Shown one piece after another: positions 1 to 12,301 of a stretch of 64,000 bases of DNA (within the stretch, counting starts at the first letter, position 1; each line of letters starts with the position of its first letter). A program made the position numbers and the translations under genes. This stretch comes from Plutella xylostella. Taxonomy: Eukaryota; Arthropoda; Insecta; Lepidoptera; Plutellidae. The DNA lies in the NCBI RefSeq assembly GCF_932276165.1, contig NC_063998.1, positions 198,501 through 262,500 on the forward strand, written 5' to 3'. The notes under the pieces are model-generated. The model worked only from the letters and a program-made list of their open reading frames with translations. It ran no database searches and was not told where the DNA came from.

Positions 1-148
1 GTTATTTTTGTTACTCCATTCCAACATTGACGTATTGTTAGTGTGACAAGATACGAAAGTGTATACGATGCATTTACTTATGAAACTGACAATACCCTTG
101 CCTTCGCCATCTGCACCTACTACAACCCACATTCCTTCTCTCTTCCAG

Positions 149-2907
149 GGCATCAACAAGCGCTTCCAGCGCCTCGAGTCCCACGTGGTGACGCTGGCGC
201 GGTCCGTGGCGCACCTGTCCAGCGAGATGCGCACGCAACACCTCGTCATGCAGGAGATGGACAACATCCGCGCCGAGATACAGGCGCTGAGGCATATGTA
301 CAAGTGAGTAGCAACGCCTAGAGTCAGTGGCAATAGTTAGGCTGTTTTGAGCAAGGTTAGCAGGTAGCCGGAGGGTGAAAAGGTGCGGTGGCTTCTGCGC
401 TTAAGGTCTTGAGTTATATTTCAAATGCACCTGCCAAGCTTGGAGATTATGACAGTAACCCTAAAGCTGAGTAGGAAGTCATGTTCTGCAGTGTATTATT
501 AAAAGAAGAAGCAATGGCCGTGAGATCAGGGTGCGCATGATGATCAGCTAAAATTTATCACTGTAGAGTAACCGCCTCTCCCAATGTCTGGTCCGCGTCC
601 TCCTTCATCCAACAACGGCCGGTTACATACCCTAACTACAACTGATTGATTGATTTTTGGAATTCTTTATTAAATAAATATAAATACAGTTGACACACAA
701 AAAAATACAAAGTGAGTCGACACACAACTTCAAAATGATTGTTTTTACCAGGCTAGGCACCTACAAAAAACTTATAACATGAACATGACCTAACAACTTA
801 AATAACAATAACTGTTTTAACTTACTAAGCGGTTGCACTGTTTATTAATATTTATTACACATGTACTATTAGTTTTTTAGTTACATTAAGGCATTAAAAA
901 GAAAAGAGAAGAGAATAAATAAATATTATTAAAGTTTTGTTACATTGTAACTTAGGGTACTTGCACAAAATACCAAACTGCGATCGTGAATCGTAACGGT
1001 GTAGTCATGTCACGATTCTACTAATTAATGAATTGAGAGTGAAGTTCTTAACTCCAAAACAAAACTATTGCAGATATTAGTTACATATGATATTATAAAG
1101 TTATACATTTAATGAAATCGGAACCAATATTATAATGCTAATTTATTTATATAAGTAATTATTATAGTTTTATACAATATAAAATTTTGCCTACAGGATA
1201 TTATATTATTACTTTCATATTTTATTATATTTTACACCTGCTTTTAGTATGAACAATAATGTTAGGATCTTAATTCTTATACCGTAAGCTATATCCAATA
1301 TACATTAAGCAACTACCTAGCTAACATAGGTAGGCAGTTAAAATAGGAATAGTGGAATGACGACAGATCACGCGCAGTGCGTGTGGACGCTTTGTCTACT
1401 AGACGTGGAGCACGTAGTGATGGGGTAAGCGGTAGCGATTGTAACTATCGACATAAGGTAAGTTTCGCATTCGAGAGCGACCGATAGATGAAACCAGACT
1501 GTTTTGGTGATAGGGATTTTTTTCTAGGTAGAATTTTTTTGTTAGTTTTAAAATAAATTCATTGATGAGTGGGAATTTAATGTTTTGGTGCAATCTCTTT
1601 AAATTGGTTTTGAAGGGAGTGTTGTAAGATATTTTGATAGCTTTGTTTTGAATAACCTGTAGTTTGTTATAGTTAGATTGGCATGTACTGCTCCAGACCG
1701 GGGCAGCATACGTCATACATGGGCGTACGAGAGTGGAGTATATGCTCAGCTTAGTTTTGGCGCTAAGGTTACTCCGCCTGTTAAGGATCGGGCTCAGTGC
1801 ATTTAAGGCTTGTATACCTTTAATCTTTGAAGATTCGACATGCTTGGTCCAGTTCATTTTATCGTCGATGACAACGCCTAAATACTTGACAGACCTGCTC
1901 CAAGGTATATCATGACCACCAATACTTAAGGTTTTGGCCGGTACAGAGCGATGCCGTGAAAACATTATTGCTTCGGTTTTGTTTTCGTTCAACTTTAATT
2001 TCCACTGCAACCTAACTACAACTGGATGCTCCAGTAGAATGACCCCTTCCCACGCTTCCTTCCAGCTCTAATAAACTAAATGTTTCCTCTCAGGAGCCAG
2101 CAGTACATCCGCGCGGGGCACCCCCGCGGTGCGGACCCGGCGGCACTCGGGGACCCGGAGCGGGTCAAGCGACTCACCAAGTTCTTCGGAGACGAGCCGC
2201 CGCTCATGAGGCTCTTCTTGAAGAAGCTGGGATATGAGGTAATTGTGTGACTTTTATATTAATGAATAAGTTACACCCTCCGATCCTTAGAGTAGAGATC
2301 AGAGAGAACCTAAAGACGTAGAGCTGTTGTAGAGAGAGGTAATGGTCATCACAACCCATCACGTCCCCACTGCTGGGGCACGGGTCTACCCTCCAATGAA
2401 GGAAGGATTTTAGGCCTAGTACACTACACTAGCCTAGCAACCTTATGCTGAGAGAGTTTTTGGGTAAGTGGGCAACCCGACTGTCAGATGTTTACAAGCT
2501 GCCCAAAGGCCTCTGACTAGGCTTAACGACTGCTGCCGAAACAGCAACTAAGAACCGCTTGACGTGCTGTCCGAACCACAGAAGTGTCCAGAAAACAACC
2601 ACTTGAATCCGTCAGCCATCCAATGGCTGACTTTTCTCACAACAGAAAATACTCTTAGCAGATTTACACCAGAATCAATCCCCTAACCTCCTATTCTCAC
2701 CTTCCCTTCCAGAAATACGCGGGTCTCCTGGAGAAGGAGAAGGTGGGAGCAGCAGAGCTTCCCTACGTGGGTGAGGACCGGCTGCGCGCGCTGGGCGTGC
2801 CGCTCGGGCCAAGAATGAGGATCCTCAAGGAGGCCGGGGTGCACTCCGACATACACCTGCCCAGGGATGACGGGCATCACACGACCACCACGCTGGCTAT
2901 TGTGTGA
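149..2907 (+). CDS. 3' part of a coiled-coil + SAM-domain protein gene (three exons)
   Basis: Three exons join in frame: 149-303, 2094-2238 and 2713-2907 (TGA at 2905-2907). Each acceptor is a pyrimidine tract plus CAG and each donor is GTGAGT- or GTAATT-like; phases fit (AA|G, then phase 0). The 164 visible residues begin with a heptad-like helical stretch (about 1-52, rich in L, V, M and E/R, e.g. RFQRLESHVVTLARSV), then a short linker, then a SAM domain at about 82-143 (FFGDEPPLMRLFLKKLGYE, ending GVPLGPRMRILKEAGV), and a His/Thr-rich tail. SAM domains are protein-interaction modules that often oligomerise, so a scaffold or adaptor role is likely. The first exon starts in phase 0 and upstream exons must lie left of the window. 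GC-rich codon use contrasts with the AT-rich introns. I do not recognise the orthologue. Intron 1 carries a Jockey-like insertion and intron 2 an old repeat. Confidence 0.8.
645..2010 (-). mobile_element. 5'-truncated Jockey-type non-LTR retrotransposon in intron 1
   Basis: A 14-bp direct repeat, CCTAACTACAACTG, lies at 631-644 and 2011-2024 and delimits a 1366-bp insertion on the minus strand. The 5' end (2010) falls inside the reverse transcriptase ORF, and the 3' end is an AT-rich tail finishing in TCAATCAAT repeats at about 645-655. 5' truncation plus a long TSD is the signature of target-primed reverse transcription. The region 650-1398 is the element's 3' untranslated part. It sits antisense to the SAM gene. 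Confidence 0.85.
1399..2010 (-). pseudogene. C-terminal fragment of Jockey-like reverse transcriptase
   Basis: The open frame covers about 203 residues: NENKTEAIMFSRHR, then SVKYLGVVIDDKMNWTKHV, then LVRPCMTYAAPVWSS. This is the typical order of the RT thumb and post-RT region of Jockey-clade LINE ORF2. The catalytic FADD box, fingers and endonuclease are missing because the copy is 5'-truncated exactly at the TSD, so the first codon shown is not a native start. The frame has stayed open, which points to a fairly recent insertion. It cannot support autonomous movement. Confidence 0.8.
2335..2640. repeat. Dispersed lepidopteran repeat, old copy
   Basis: The segment holds ordered words (CATCACGTCCCCACTGCTGGG; TGAGAGAGTT; AACGACTGCTGCCGAA; CAGAAAACAACCAC) that recur in the same order at 48985-49262. 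Two diverged copies 46 kb apart mark a dispersed family, probably the 3' end of a LINE. It lies in intron 2 of the SAM gene. Confidence 0.6.
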
Positions 2908-4210
2908 AGGGGATTGGGGACGGAAATGATTGACGGTTTGAATGTAATTGTTGATGGAAACGAAACGGTGATGTTGGCGTTTTCGTCGTCATTTGTTTCT
3001 ACATATTGATCACTAGAGATGCTGGCTTGTATGGAATGGGCAAACTTTTTCGTTTGTGTAATACCTAATTTAAACGAACTTACACACTGCAGTGAGTGAG
3101 AATAGGTAACTCTAAAGAAGGGTCATTACTTACATCATCATCATTATCAGCCCGTAATAGAGATCAGAATGGATCTAAAGTTTAAGTTTAGCAACAGACA
3201 TGTACTCGTATATCTCTTCTCTATAGTTATTCAGTATTTTGCACACAAAACATACACAAACTCATACATACATAATCTCGGATTACTATTTTGTATTAAA
3301 CTTAATTGGTAGCTAGGGCAAAGGAGCAACAAAGTTTTGAATACTCATGAATCGTTTTTATTGTTGTAAGGAGTAGATAAGAGATATTGTACATTATTTT
3401 AGGTTTATTTTGTAATGTTTAAATAGTAAAAGCTGAGAGCATCCACATGACGTCCACTGCCTTAATATAAATAAGATTATAAGAAATGTTGAAGTAGGTA
3501 GGTAATTCAAGAGGCTGATGGTATTTCCACTTTATTCTTATGAAATGAAATTTAGTGAAATGTTGTTCTTAGTATGTTTGTATCGAATCAAAATCATCGA
3601 ATTTAAGTACTTACCTATAAAGTTGCAAATATAGCTATGGTGCAATTCTTAAATTATGCTAAGTAGGTATAAAAATAGTCAGTAAATAGAAAAATAATAT
3701 TAACATTAACGTAAACCTTTTTTCAAACATCCTAAAACTTGTGTGATTCTACTTGACGAAATTTAACAAAGTAATGCACCGTACAATGAAATAAACAATA
3801 GCAATCGTATAACAAAAAAATATCTTTGAATCTTATTGACAGTCAAGGGGTTAATCAGAAATCAAGGATAAAAGTCCGTCCGTCAATTTTGATCTCGCAT
3901 TCACTTTAGATTAACCTATTTTCTTATTCCTGAATAATATTATTTGTAGAAATAGATTTTTGTATTGTCATTTTACGCACTCTGCAATGGTATGCCAAAG
4001 AGATTATTCGGTGTGTGTAAAATATACAAATTGTATATAGTTATTAAATAGCTTTATATTAAGTAAGTAACTATAATAGTTAGGTACATAAGTTTGAAAA
4101 ATACTCCTTCCAATTTCTACATCGAATTTTGAACAACTTTTACAATACTATTATTTTTATATGACGTAACTTTTGTAAAGATTGTAGTTATACAATTTAT
4201 AAATAAACTT
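2908..4210 (+). other. 3' UTR and downstream flank of the SAM-domain gene
   Basis: About 1.3 kb of AT-rich sequence follows the TGA. AATAAA hexamers occur near 3790 and at 4202-4207, giving candidate poly(A) sites. No ORF or splice pair suggests another gene here. Confidence 0.4.
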
Positions 4211-4428
4211 TTGAATATAAAAATACTTACCTATCTATATTTTCTCCTTCACTCCTCAACAGACTACATAAGTATAGATCACTGCATATTTACTTACCTA
4301 AGTATTATGATTAGTAAATCATTAGCACTGTAATGTTGTTTTAATGTGTAGATAAAATAACAATATACCAGCTACCTAATAAACGATTAGTAAATGAACC
4401 GTGGAACACAGAGCCTACAGAGCTTTTT

Positions 4429-4437
4429 ATATATAAA
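4429..4437 (+). promoter_or_regulatory. TATA box candidate of the NPC2-like gene
   Basis: TATATAAAA lies about 165 bp upstream of the ATG at 4595, so transcription would start near 4460 and leave a 5' UTR of about 130 bp. It is the best TATA match in the interval between the two genes. No initiator was identified with confidence. Confidence 0.45.
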
Positions 4438-4594
4438 AACAAACAACTTACAAATCCCCAGATATTTGTACTGAGCAGCTCGCCGCGGGTCAACAGGTGA
4501 CGACTCCCGATAACGAGCATCGATTATAAGCAGAATAACTAGACTATTGCCTCAGATCTAGACCAGTGCTCGGGAGCGACGGACGTAGTGCAAA

Positions 4595-7500
4595 ATGTAT
4601 TTTACCCCAGTATTCTGCGGCCTGCTGGCCCTCATCTGTCACGTTGCCGGCGAGTTTACGGTGGTGCCCACCACGCCATGCTCTGAAGGTATGTGCATTT
4701 TTTCCATAATTTTTTTTATAAATAAATAGACCGTGTTTTTAAAAGGGTTTAAAAATACGGTCTATTTATCGGTTGCCTTGGGAGACCTGGAAGTCTTTAA
4801 ACCGACTTCGAACACAGGTCGGTCGTAGTAAGAACAATAATGGCTAGATGGGGATTCACGGATGCACAAAATCTGAACTGCTTGTTTGAAGCGCCACAAA
4901 CTATGGTGCAGTGCACCTTACTTCACGCCCCGCGTGTCCCTACACCTGTACGCGGGAAGAGCTCATGACCGCTACCCGCGGTGCAGTATCAGTGGCCTAG
5001 TTCTGAGGGTTTAAAGCCAAAAGTGGGTTACGGGCTCTGATTTCAAAAGTAATGCGCCCGTCAGAATATTTTGAGATTTTAGGGCCAGCGCGAGGGTGCC
5101 ATTTTCTTGAGCAGTTGGGCTTGTTCTTACGTCTCATATAACTCAGTGGTTACGGAATTATAATAAGGATTAATTTACAAAAGCCCATAATTAAGCAAAA
5201 GTTATTCAGAATTCAGGGACCTTCTTCTTATGGCTTACTATAAGGGTGTATTTCCACAAGATAAATATGATGTGGTATGCTGCGATGCGATGATGTCAAA
5301 GAAATCCGTTCCCACAAGTATTCTTACAAAAAATAGTTATTTATGGGTCCATAAGCTACAACTCGCATTTAAGTCGCCTGTGTTGCGAACATGCGAAGGA
5401 TTCATCTTCATCATCAGCCAATAATCATCCACTGCTGGACATAGGCCTCTCCCAAGGAGCGCCACAACTATGGGTTCTCGGCCTTCTTCAGCGGAGGATT
5501 TCTCGCTGGGAAACCTTCAGCATGGGTGGACTGAGGACATCATTTTATGTATTGTTACAGTTCATAAACAGGTTATTAACGCATCATTGTGTGAGTCTAA
5601 ATTATTTGAAAATACGTTACATGGGCTAATCCATGGTATGGACCGTTTCAGACTAGGTTGGACTTTTGAAGTTTGGTCAACGCATACTTTAGGTATCGTT
5701 TATAAATCCCCGTGTTGTTCTGAATGCCCCATAATAGGTATGTTATTGTAATCCGGAAAGAAGGCACATCTTGCAAATCCACTAAAAATACAAAGAAAAT
5801 CTCGGAGCTCTTTTAACCTGTTATAAACAAAACATCAATCGGCAGATAAAATGCTTACGTGTTGGTTGGATGGGAGTTTATCCAGATCGTACAAAAGTGC
5901 AACCAGTTATCGGTGGATTGAGTAATTGAAACTGGCAATTAGCGATGTTAGAGTCCATTGAGATGCACCGAGCCGGTTGCGCCACGACTCACGACAGACA
6001 TCCGTGTTTATCTCGTTTAAAGCCAAACCATCGATAACCCCTCACTTTATTAGATCAACACTTAAATAATAACAGTTCTTTGAACCCCTCAATTTTATCT
6101 TATTCTTATTGCAAAATAGTTCATACGTCGTCGTGCGTCACTGAATTTCATCTTATCGTTGACAAAAACAAAAATGATACAAAAAATTATTGTTAACTGT
6201 TAGTTTAAAGAAACTTTATTTTGTATCCGTTAGAGATAGTGATTGGTAGGTGTTATTAAATCCCTTTGCAATGTCAGGGCGTAATATTTACCGTCCCTAA
6301 GGTCAGCAGTAGGTACTTGCGCCTCCAAAGAGAAAATGGATATAATGATGTAGTTACCTTGTGTAATGGTAGTTTTAATGTTGAGCTCGTTTTGATTAAA
6401 TATAGGAGATAGTTTTAGGGAATCCTTGTTCCGAGAAGCAGTCTCGAAGGAAAGAATAAGCCAAATGATTGCCGACCTCCGATAGGAGATGGTACCCAAG
6501 AAGAAGAATTATAGGGAATTTTGACTGTTTGCTGTTATTGTTCACAATTACCTATAGGTATGTAATTATTGATTATTGGTGGTTTATTTATATAATGCTT
6601 GTGGTATGTGTTCCAGCGTCAACCAGCTCGTGCTTGGTGGGCGAGGTGCGCATCGACCCGTGCCGGCAGGCGCCGCGACCGTGCCGGCTCAAGCGCGGCA
6701 CCAACACCACCATCTCCTTCGAGTTTACACCGAGTAAGTCATGTTTTATGTTATAGTGTGGCTGTTAGTGCTGTGCACTGCCTGAGGTATGCGTGATGAG
6801 GTGGGTGAGGCAGCTACGAGCGTGACAGAGACAGAGATAGAGACGTGACAGAGCGCAGCAGTCGATTCTCCCTCCCGTCTCGCCAGCTCGCCAAGAGCAA
6901 ACCTTAGGAAGTATACAGCAGTTATGGTGAAACTATGGCTAATGCTTTAACTTGAGTTCTTCATAAATTTTAAGTAGTTAAATTATTGAAGCTGGCTGTT
7001 AGATTTGTAATAATTATGTGGTTGTGGTGAACTACCACCAACATCAGTTTGTAATCCTCCTCCCAAGGATCCTCCTGTAGTCCTCATCCAGCCACTACCG
7101 GCTACCTGTCTGTGGACTACATGCCATGCTACGTTTGTCTATCAATGACCAAGCTTAAATTACCTCTCTGACATTCTTCTGGCTTACCTATGCAGTCCTA
7201 TTAAACCCTAACCTATCCCAGGCTTCAGCGCGGCGACGGCGACCCAGAGGGTATACTGGGACAAGGTGAGCTCGCCGGAGTTCGCGGACCTGGACCACGA
7301 CGCCTGCCACTACACGGGCTGCGGGCTGGAGGCCGGCAAGACGCAGACGCTGCTCTACCCGCTGTATCTCGCCAAGAAACTGCCCAGTGTAAGACATTAT
7401 TTTTTTTGAACATCTCACACACGGTCATCCTTCCCCAAGCTAGCAAGAGCCTGTGTTATGGGTGTCGGACAGCTAGTATATCTACTCAAATAAATAGATA

Positions 7501-8409
7501 GATACATACTAAATATAAATAAAAACACCCAAAACCCGAGTACAAATATCCATCTTTAAACAAATATCTGCCCCAGCCGGGAATCGAACCCGGGACCTTA
7601 GGCATAGCAGTAAGGGTCACTAACCGTAACATTCAGCCGTAAATTTTGACCGTATTACTTCTTACTGCCAGTTTCAATAACTCTATCTATCGATAGCTAG
7701 CTGTTACTTTCATACGATTTTGACAGAATGCTACTGTTTATGTGTCAAAGTCGTATGATAGTAACTGTCAGCTATCGATAGATAGAGTATTGATACTGGC
7801 AGTAGTGCCATTAAATTTGACGACGGAATAGAGTAGTGGTTAGTTACCTGTCTGTTATGCCGAAGATCCCGGGATTCGATCCCCTGGGACGGAGATTTGT
7901 TTAATCAGAATTTTATCTACCTATGTAACCTATTGTCTAGAATGTAAATTGTATCAATTGTGCGATACACATATTGTAGCCAGGCTCTGCCTAGCTTGGC
8001 ATCAGATAGCCGTGTGTGAGATGTCCCCACATATTTATATCAAATGTAGTAGGACGACTATCGTTACGGGTACTTTATGTCTGGGATGTTACAAAATTTG
8101 AAATATTCAGATATTGTCAGGCACATAATTATGTAAAATATAATACTATAGAATCGAGTATCTTGACCATTGCATAGAAAACCCTTTTTAGATCCCCTCG
8201 TAAGTGCGCTATATGAGAAATAAACAAAGCAACGCCTGTTCAGGACTTAGGTACATTTTTGGAACAGCTTTATCAGTCCTTTATTAATACCTATTCACGA
8301 AGGCATATCTCAATTCCAGGGCACATACCCCATCAAGTGGAAGGTGTTCAACGGCGACAACGTCAACGAGTTTTGTTGTTTCAAGACCACCATCTACCTG
8401 AAACCATGA
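4595..8409 (+). CDS. NPC2-like (ML-domain) secreted lipid-binding protein
   Basis: Four exons, 4595-4688, 6617-6733, 7222-7388 and 8320-8409, join in phase to give 155 residues. Residues 1-19 are a signal peptide (MYFTPVFCGLLALICHVAG). The mature part has the NPC2/ML cysteine layout: Cys29/Cys37 near the N-terminus, Cys47-x6-Cys54 (CRQAPRPC), Cys99-x4-Cys104 (CHYTGC) and Cys145-Cys146 near the end. The family core LKRGTNTTISFEFTP is at 56-70 and holds an N-glycosylation sequon at Asn61. Family proteins bind sterols or other hydrophobic ligands in a beta-sandwich; insects have many copies, used in sterol transport, chemosensation and immunity. Length matches the family. Two extra cysteines beyond the usual six are seen. 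The start is the first ATG after the TATA box and begins the signal peptide. The exact paralogue is unknown. Confidence 0.88.
4724..4767. repeat. Short inverted repeat in NPC2 intron 1
   Basis: Arms 4724-4743 (AAATAGACCGTGTTTTTAAA) and 4748-4767 pair with one mismatch around a 4-base loop. It sits about 35 bp after the exon 1 donor. It may be a tiny MITE remnant or an RNA hairpin in the pre-mRNA. Confidence 0.6.
5402..5490. repeat. RTE-type LINE 3'-end fragment
   Basis: The words CATCATCAGCCAATAATCATCC, GGACATAGGCCTCTCCCAAG and GAGCGCCACAAC match the segment at 51249-51310 and, in part and on the other strand, 55430-55480 (GGGAGAGGCCTACGTCCAG). This is a very common lepidopteran LINE tail with a CATCAT microsatellite end. 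It lies in NPC2 intron 1. Confidence 0.6.
7048..7142. repeat. Fragment of the same RTE-type 3' region
   Basis: CTCATCCAGCCACTACCGGCTACC is shared with 51315-51345, and CTACGTTTGTCT resembles the downstream part there. The copy is old and partial, in NPC2 intron 2. Confidence 0.5.
7455..7628 (-). mobile_element. tRNA-derived SINE (minus strand)
   Basis: Read on the minus strand, a tRNA-like head (GTTAGTGACCC, then B-box-like GGGTTCGATTCCCGG, then CTGGGGCAGATATTTG) leads into an AT-rich body that ends near GTCCGACACCCAT. The same head is on the plus strand at 12303-12380. It cannot be a working tRNA: the cloverleaf is incomplete and the copy runs into a SINE body. It lies in NPC2 intron 3. Confidence 0.7.
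7663..7804. mobile_element. Palindromic MITE, about 142 bp
   Basis: The arm beginning TACTGCCAGTTTCAATA pairs with the right arm ending GTATTGATACTGGCAGTA; arms of about 65 bp share CTATCGATAG and TCATACGA-type blocks with only a few mismatches. Such foldback elements with no coding capacity are non-autonomous DNA transposons. It sits between a minus-strand and a plus-strand SINE in NPC2 intron 3. Confidence 0.75.
7818..8045 (+). mobile_element. tRNA-derived SINE (plus strand)
   Basis: The A-box-like AGAGTAGTGGTTAGT and B-box-like GGGATTCGATCCC are followed by a body ending in TAGCCGTGTGTGAGATGTCCCCACA. The tail words recur at 16340-16425 (GTGTGAGATTTCCCCACACATTAT), supporting one SINE family. 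It lies in NPC2 intron 3. Confidence 0.7.
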
Positions 8410-8471
8410 GCAGGTCACGAATCACTTCTAGATATAAGAGCAACATTCAATTATGCCAGAGCCGATAAACA

Positions 8472-8477
8472 AATAAA
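8472..8477 (+). terminator. Poly(A) signal of the NPC2-like gene
   Basis: AATAAA lies 63 bases after the TGA stop, giving a short 3' UTR of about 80 bases. A run of As follows at once. Confidence 0.6.
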
Positions 8478-11400
8478 ACACTAAAAAAGCTCGTTATTAT
8501 TGTATTAATTTCCGCTATTATTAACGGTTAAATCGTAACTATATAGTTAGCAATTCGTAAAACATCGATAAGCGGCATAAACCTTAATACAACTATACCT
8601 ACATGTCCATGGTTTATCCTCTAAATATCATCACTGGTTTGTAAAAAAATCAGGAACCGACCCATTTTTTTTAAAGCAACAATAATGCCCTACCAAACTT
8701 ATAACAAACTTATTTTTAGTTGGGTGGTTAAAAACTGTCCTACAAGTAAACCTTTGGCACGCTCAGGTCATGTCGATATTTCTACTCTACTGAAAGCATT
8801 CTTTGGCGACGTTGACTAATGCTCACTTCAACATGTCTGTTTCTTCTAAACACTATGTTGCTGAAAATGTTTCACAAAATATTTCACTAGCACGAGGTGA
8901 GGTGAAACGAATCTCGCGCTAATATCTCTATCGGGGTAGGCAGACGGACGATCTTGCATGTCTGATCGATACGCGGGACGCGGGTGCGGGTGACAAGAGC
9001 GACAAAACAGAATTTTAAAACCAAATTTACTCCAAAAACCTCGATGCAGACAAATGCATAAATATTCACGAGCTTAGTCGTTATTTCAGGAACAATTTTG
9101 CATATAAATAAGCTGTTTCAATATTGAAAACTAGCTGTAAATTGAGCTCCGCTCGTTAAAATACGTAAATTTACGTGACGAATTGTTTATTTGTTTGAAG
9201 AAGAAATTTCGAGGTAAGGAATCTCAGTGGAAAACAATGAAACATAAGGTGTTATTGTAAGGAAAACTCGCATTTATAAAAATACAGTCAACTTGCTTAT
9301 AATTATATCGATATCCCCTTTTGGATTTACGCGTCAGTAGGTAGGTATTTAACCTTTCGAGAATCTGTATATTGATGTTTATGATACTAATAGTAGGTAG
9401 GATTATTTATCTAATATCTATAATTAATGAAATACTTAATACCTCATGGAGAAGCTGGTACCAACTGGTTATAGGCAAATCTTTTGAGATGAAGTGAAAG
9501 CTGTCACAGCAGCCGGCATGAAACGTAGAATATCGTTCATGACTCTCATGAGTCGGTCCGAACTCCGAACACAATAGGGAATATTATTTGAACGCGGACC
9601 TATTGTTGCTACAGTTGGATATAATGAGAATGCATTAACGTGATTCATAGTGTTTGATTACTGAATATTTGAAGACTTTCAGCGAAATATTATTGAATAG
9701 AAATATTCTGGTTTGGTATCTGGCTTTACATGCTTGATAATAAATTTAACTAATTTTAAATAGGTAAGTATTTTCAAAACAAAAAGTATAACACATATCG
9801 TTTTCATGAATAGATTATTATTAGGGTGTAGGATACAAACACTAGATCTGAATCTGACCTGACACCATACCACGGTGAAAGGATCTAGGACAGCCTGTCA
9901 GTTGTCCCTAGGTACTTATGTGTTTTATAAGTTATGAAACCACATAAGTATAAAGAAATTACAATCCTTAGATTGATGTAACAAGCAATGGACACATCAG
10001 AACACCTGCCAATCAATAAATGGTAAGCGAGTCAGCGGTCCGCAGAGCCGGCCACCGGCGACAGAGTGTCAACCCTCATACATTCACAATGAGCCTGCAG
10101 CCCTATTGTCTTACGACTACGCTTAGTTAGCTCACTGCGGCACAGCAAGGGTGGACTAGCAGAAGTGGTATTCCATTGAGAGATTGAGTTTTGAAGACTA
10201 ATGTCGCTTTTAGCGATAAGGCCGCCTGTTTGTATTGTGTTACGGTTATAAGTCTTCATGTTATTTTAAGTGTTTTTTTATGTACATAAGTACAATAATA
10301 AAGTTGTAGTACTACTTACTACTAACCCACAAAAAAAATAATAACAAACCTTCTATGAGCTATTATTCCATATTGTAACAAATATCTAAATTTTTGTGCT
10401 AGTCTACTCTATAATTAGTAGGTATATTGTATATTTTTATTTGTATTTCAGAACCTACAATGTAAATATAAATATAGCTATTCTGGCATTTCCACCATTA
10501 AAAGACGAGGTCCTCTTAATATGGGTCAACAATAACACTTAACTACTGATTTATCAGTACCTTTTCTGTATCTCCGTTAAGAGAACCCCTTAACTTAACG
10601 CGTGTTAATATTTAACAGGGCCTAGTGGGACCCTTATTGATTGGGGCCTTATCATATTACTGTTCTGAGAATTCACCCACCGTATCATCTTGACTTGCAA
10701 GTTAATCCCAATTAAATAGATTACCGACATTTATAAACATAATTAAGGAATTTTAACGCTAGGAGTAGAGAGTAAGAAAGATAAGAGTTTGAAATAATTA
10801 TTTGAAATTCCCGAAAATACCTAAATGTTCTGAAGTGAGACTGCACTGTTAACGGCACTTTTGTGGCTCTATCACGTTGTACTAAAGATAAGCGTAGACG
10901 CCATCGGTATCGTGTACTTACGTATCGCACCAATCGGATTGTCATAAATGCATGAAAAAACGACGCGACGTTGGCAATGCCGATGAAGTGGACGCACTTG
11001 TGTGACGTTCTCTACATTTATACTGAATGCGATGCGTCCGTTGCGTACAATGGTTGATGGTTTATACAAAGTTCTTGACAGTGCCCCGAAACCCCATATT
11101 TTGTCACGCCAGTGCAAGAGTACCCGTTTTGGGCCACAGCTCTGGTGTCGGTGATACGGCACGCCTCGCAACTATTCTCCAACTTGTCATTACAGAAAAT
11201 TGCACCGTGACAAGCGAAAATCTCGAAGCATTTTTATTACGTCATCATCTCGCCGCATAGTCGTTAAAATATGGGTGGACTTTTATCAATGATCAAGCCT
11301 TAAGTAGTTCAATGGAAGTTGTAAATGGTTTATCTTCTACCGCGACCTTACTAAGGAAATAAGCTTTTGTTTATATTATTCACTTCACGTAATTAGAATA

Positions 11401-12301
11401 TTTTTATGTATTTTATGCAATAATGCTGTACTTAACCTGTTTCTCAAAAAATTTAAACAGTGCGTAAGTTTACAAAACGTAACTGTATAAAACACAATGC
11501 CCTAGTCTCGATCACTGTTAAAAGGCTACCTTAAAATATTATAGTACAGCGAGTACATGAAGGCTTCCGCGGGACAGGCCATTAGTGTCGATCACGGGGA
11601 CACGACGGAGACATTTTTAAAACATTGATTTTTCACCATAAAGTTTTATTTTTAATTCTACTGCATTGTTGCAGAGTGCATGGAATATAACAATAATAGA
11701 TGCTCTATGCTAACGTCGTGTAGATCAGTCTCAAATTACTCCCCATCATTAGCCAACACACCATATCTTAAAAAAATACGTTTCTAGACATATAAGTTTG
11801 TTGGTTCCTTTTCAACACTGTGTAGCTGTGTAGAGCGGCTCATTTTATGAATTAAGTACCATCTTTGGATACCGTCTGTATGTTGAATCCAGTCAGACAG
11901 AGATTGTATAGTCTAAGGCCACAAATGCCAAAAATAGCCCTCGTTTACTTCATAAATGGGGTAAGCTATTTAAATAACAAATATATGACACACATCTTAC
12001 ATAATAGAGCAATTAGTATTCGCACTCAGCCGCATTATATTCGCGTGTTTATATTTATTGTAACGTAACTCTACGCGGAGGGGTTCAGAACAAAGCCATT
12101 ATACTCAGGAAAGCTCTCTCCGAGGTAATAAGACACATATTCTAATGGTTTTGTAGGCATATGATCATATTTTTTATGTTCCTCTTCATGTACTTACTTA
12201 ATAATATATAGACATGATTTATTCTGCCATCACTTGGGAAATGACGTGGACACCTAAGAGCGACTTTTTCGAGTATTCCCACTAGGTGTATAGTTTAGTT
12301 T
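8478..12301. other. Intergenic DNA without a supported gene
   Basis: The stretch is AT-rich with only short ORFs lacking recognisable domains. A GC-richer part at 10865-11260 has overlapping ORFs on both strands, but neither shows a family motif or plausible splice partners. No tRNA or other RNA gene was recognised. Confidence 0.4.

Noticed and set aside
10872..11260. Overlapping ORFs of 99 codons (-) and 77 codons (+)
   Set aside because: No domain, no splice partners and no codon-use signal; the two overlap on opposite strands.
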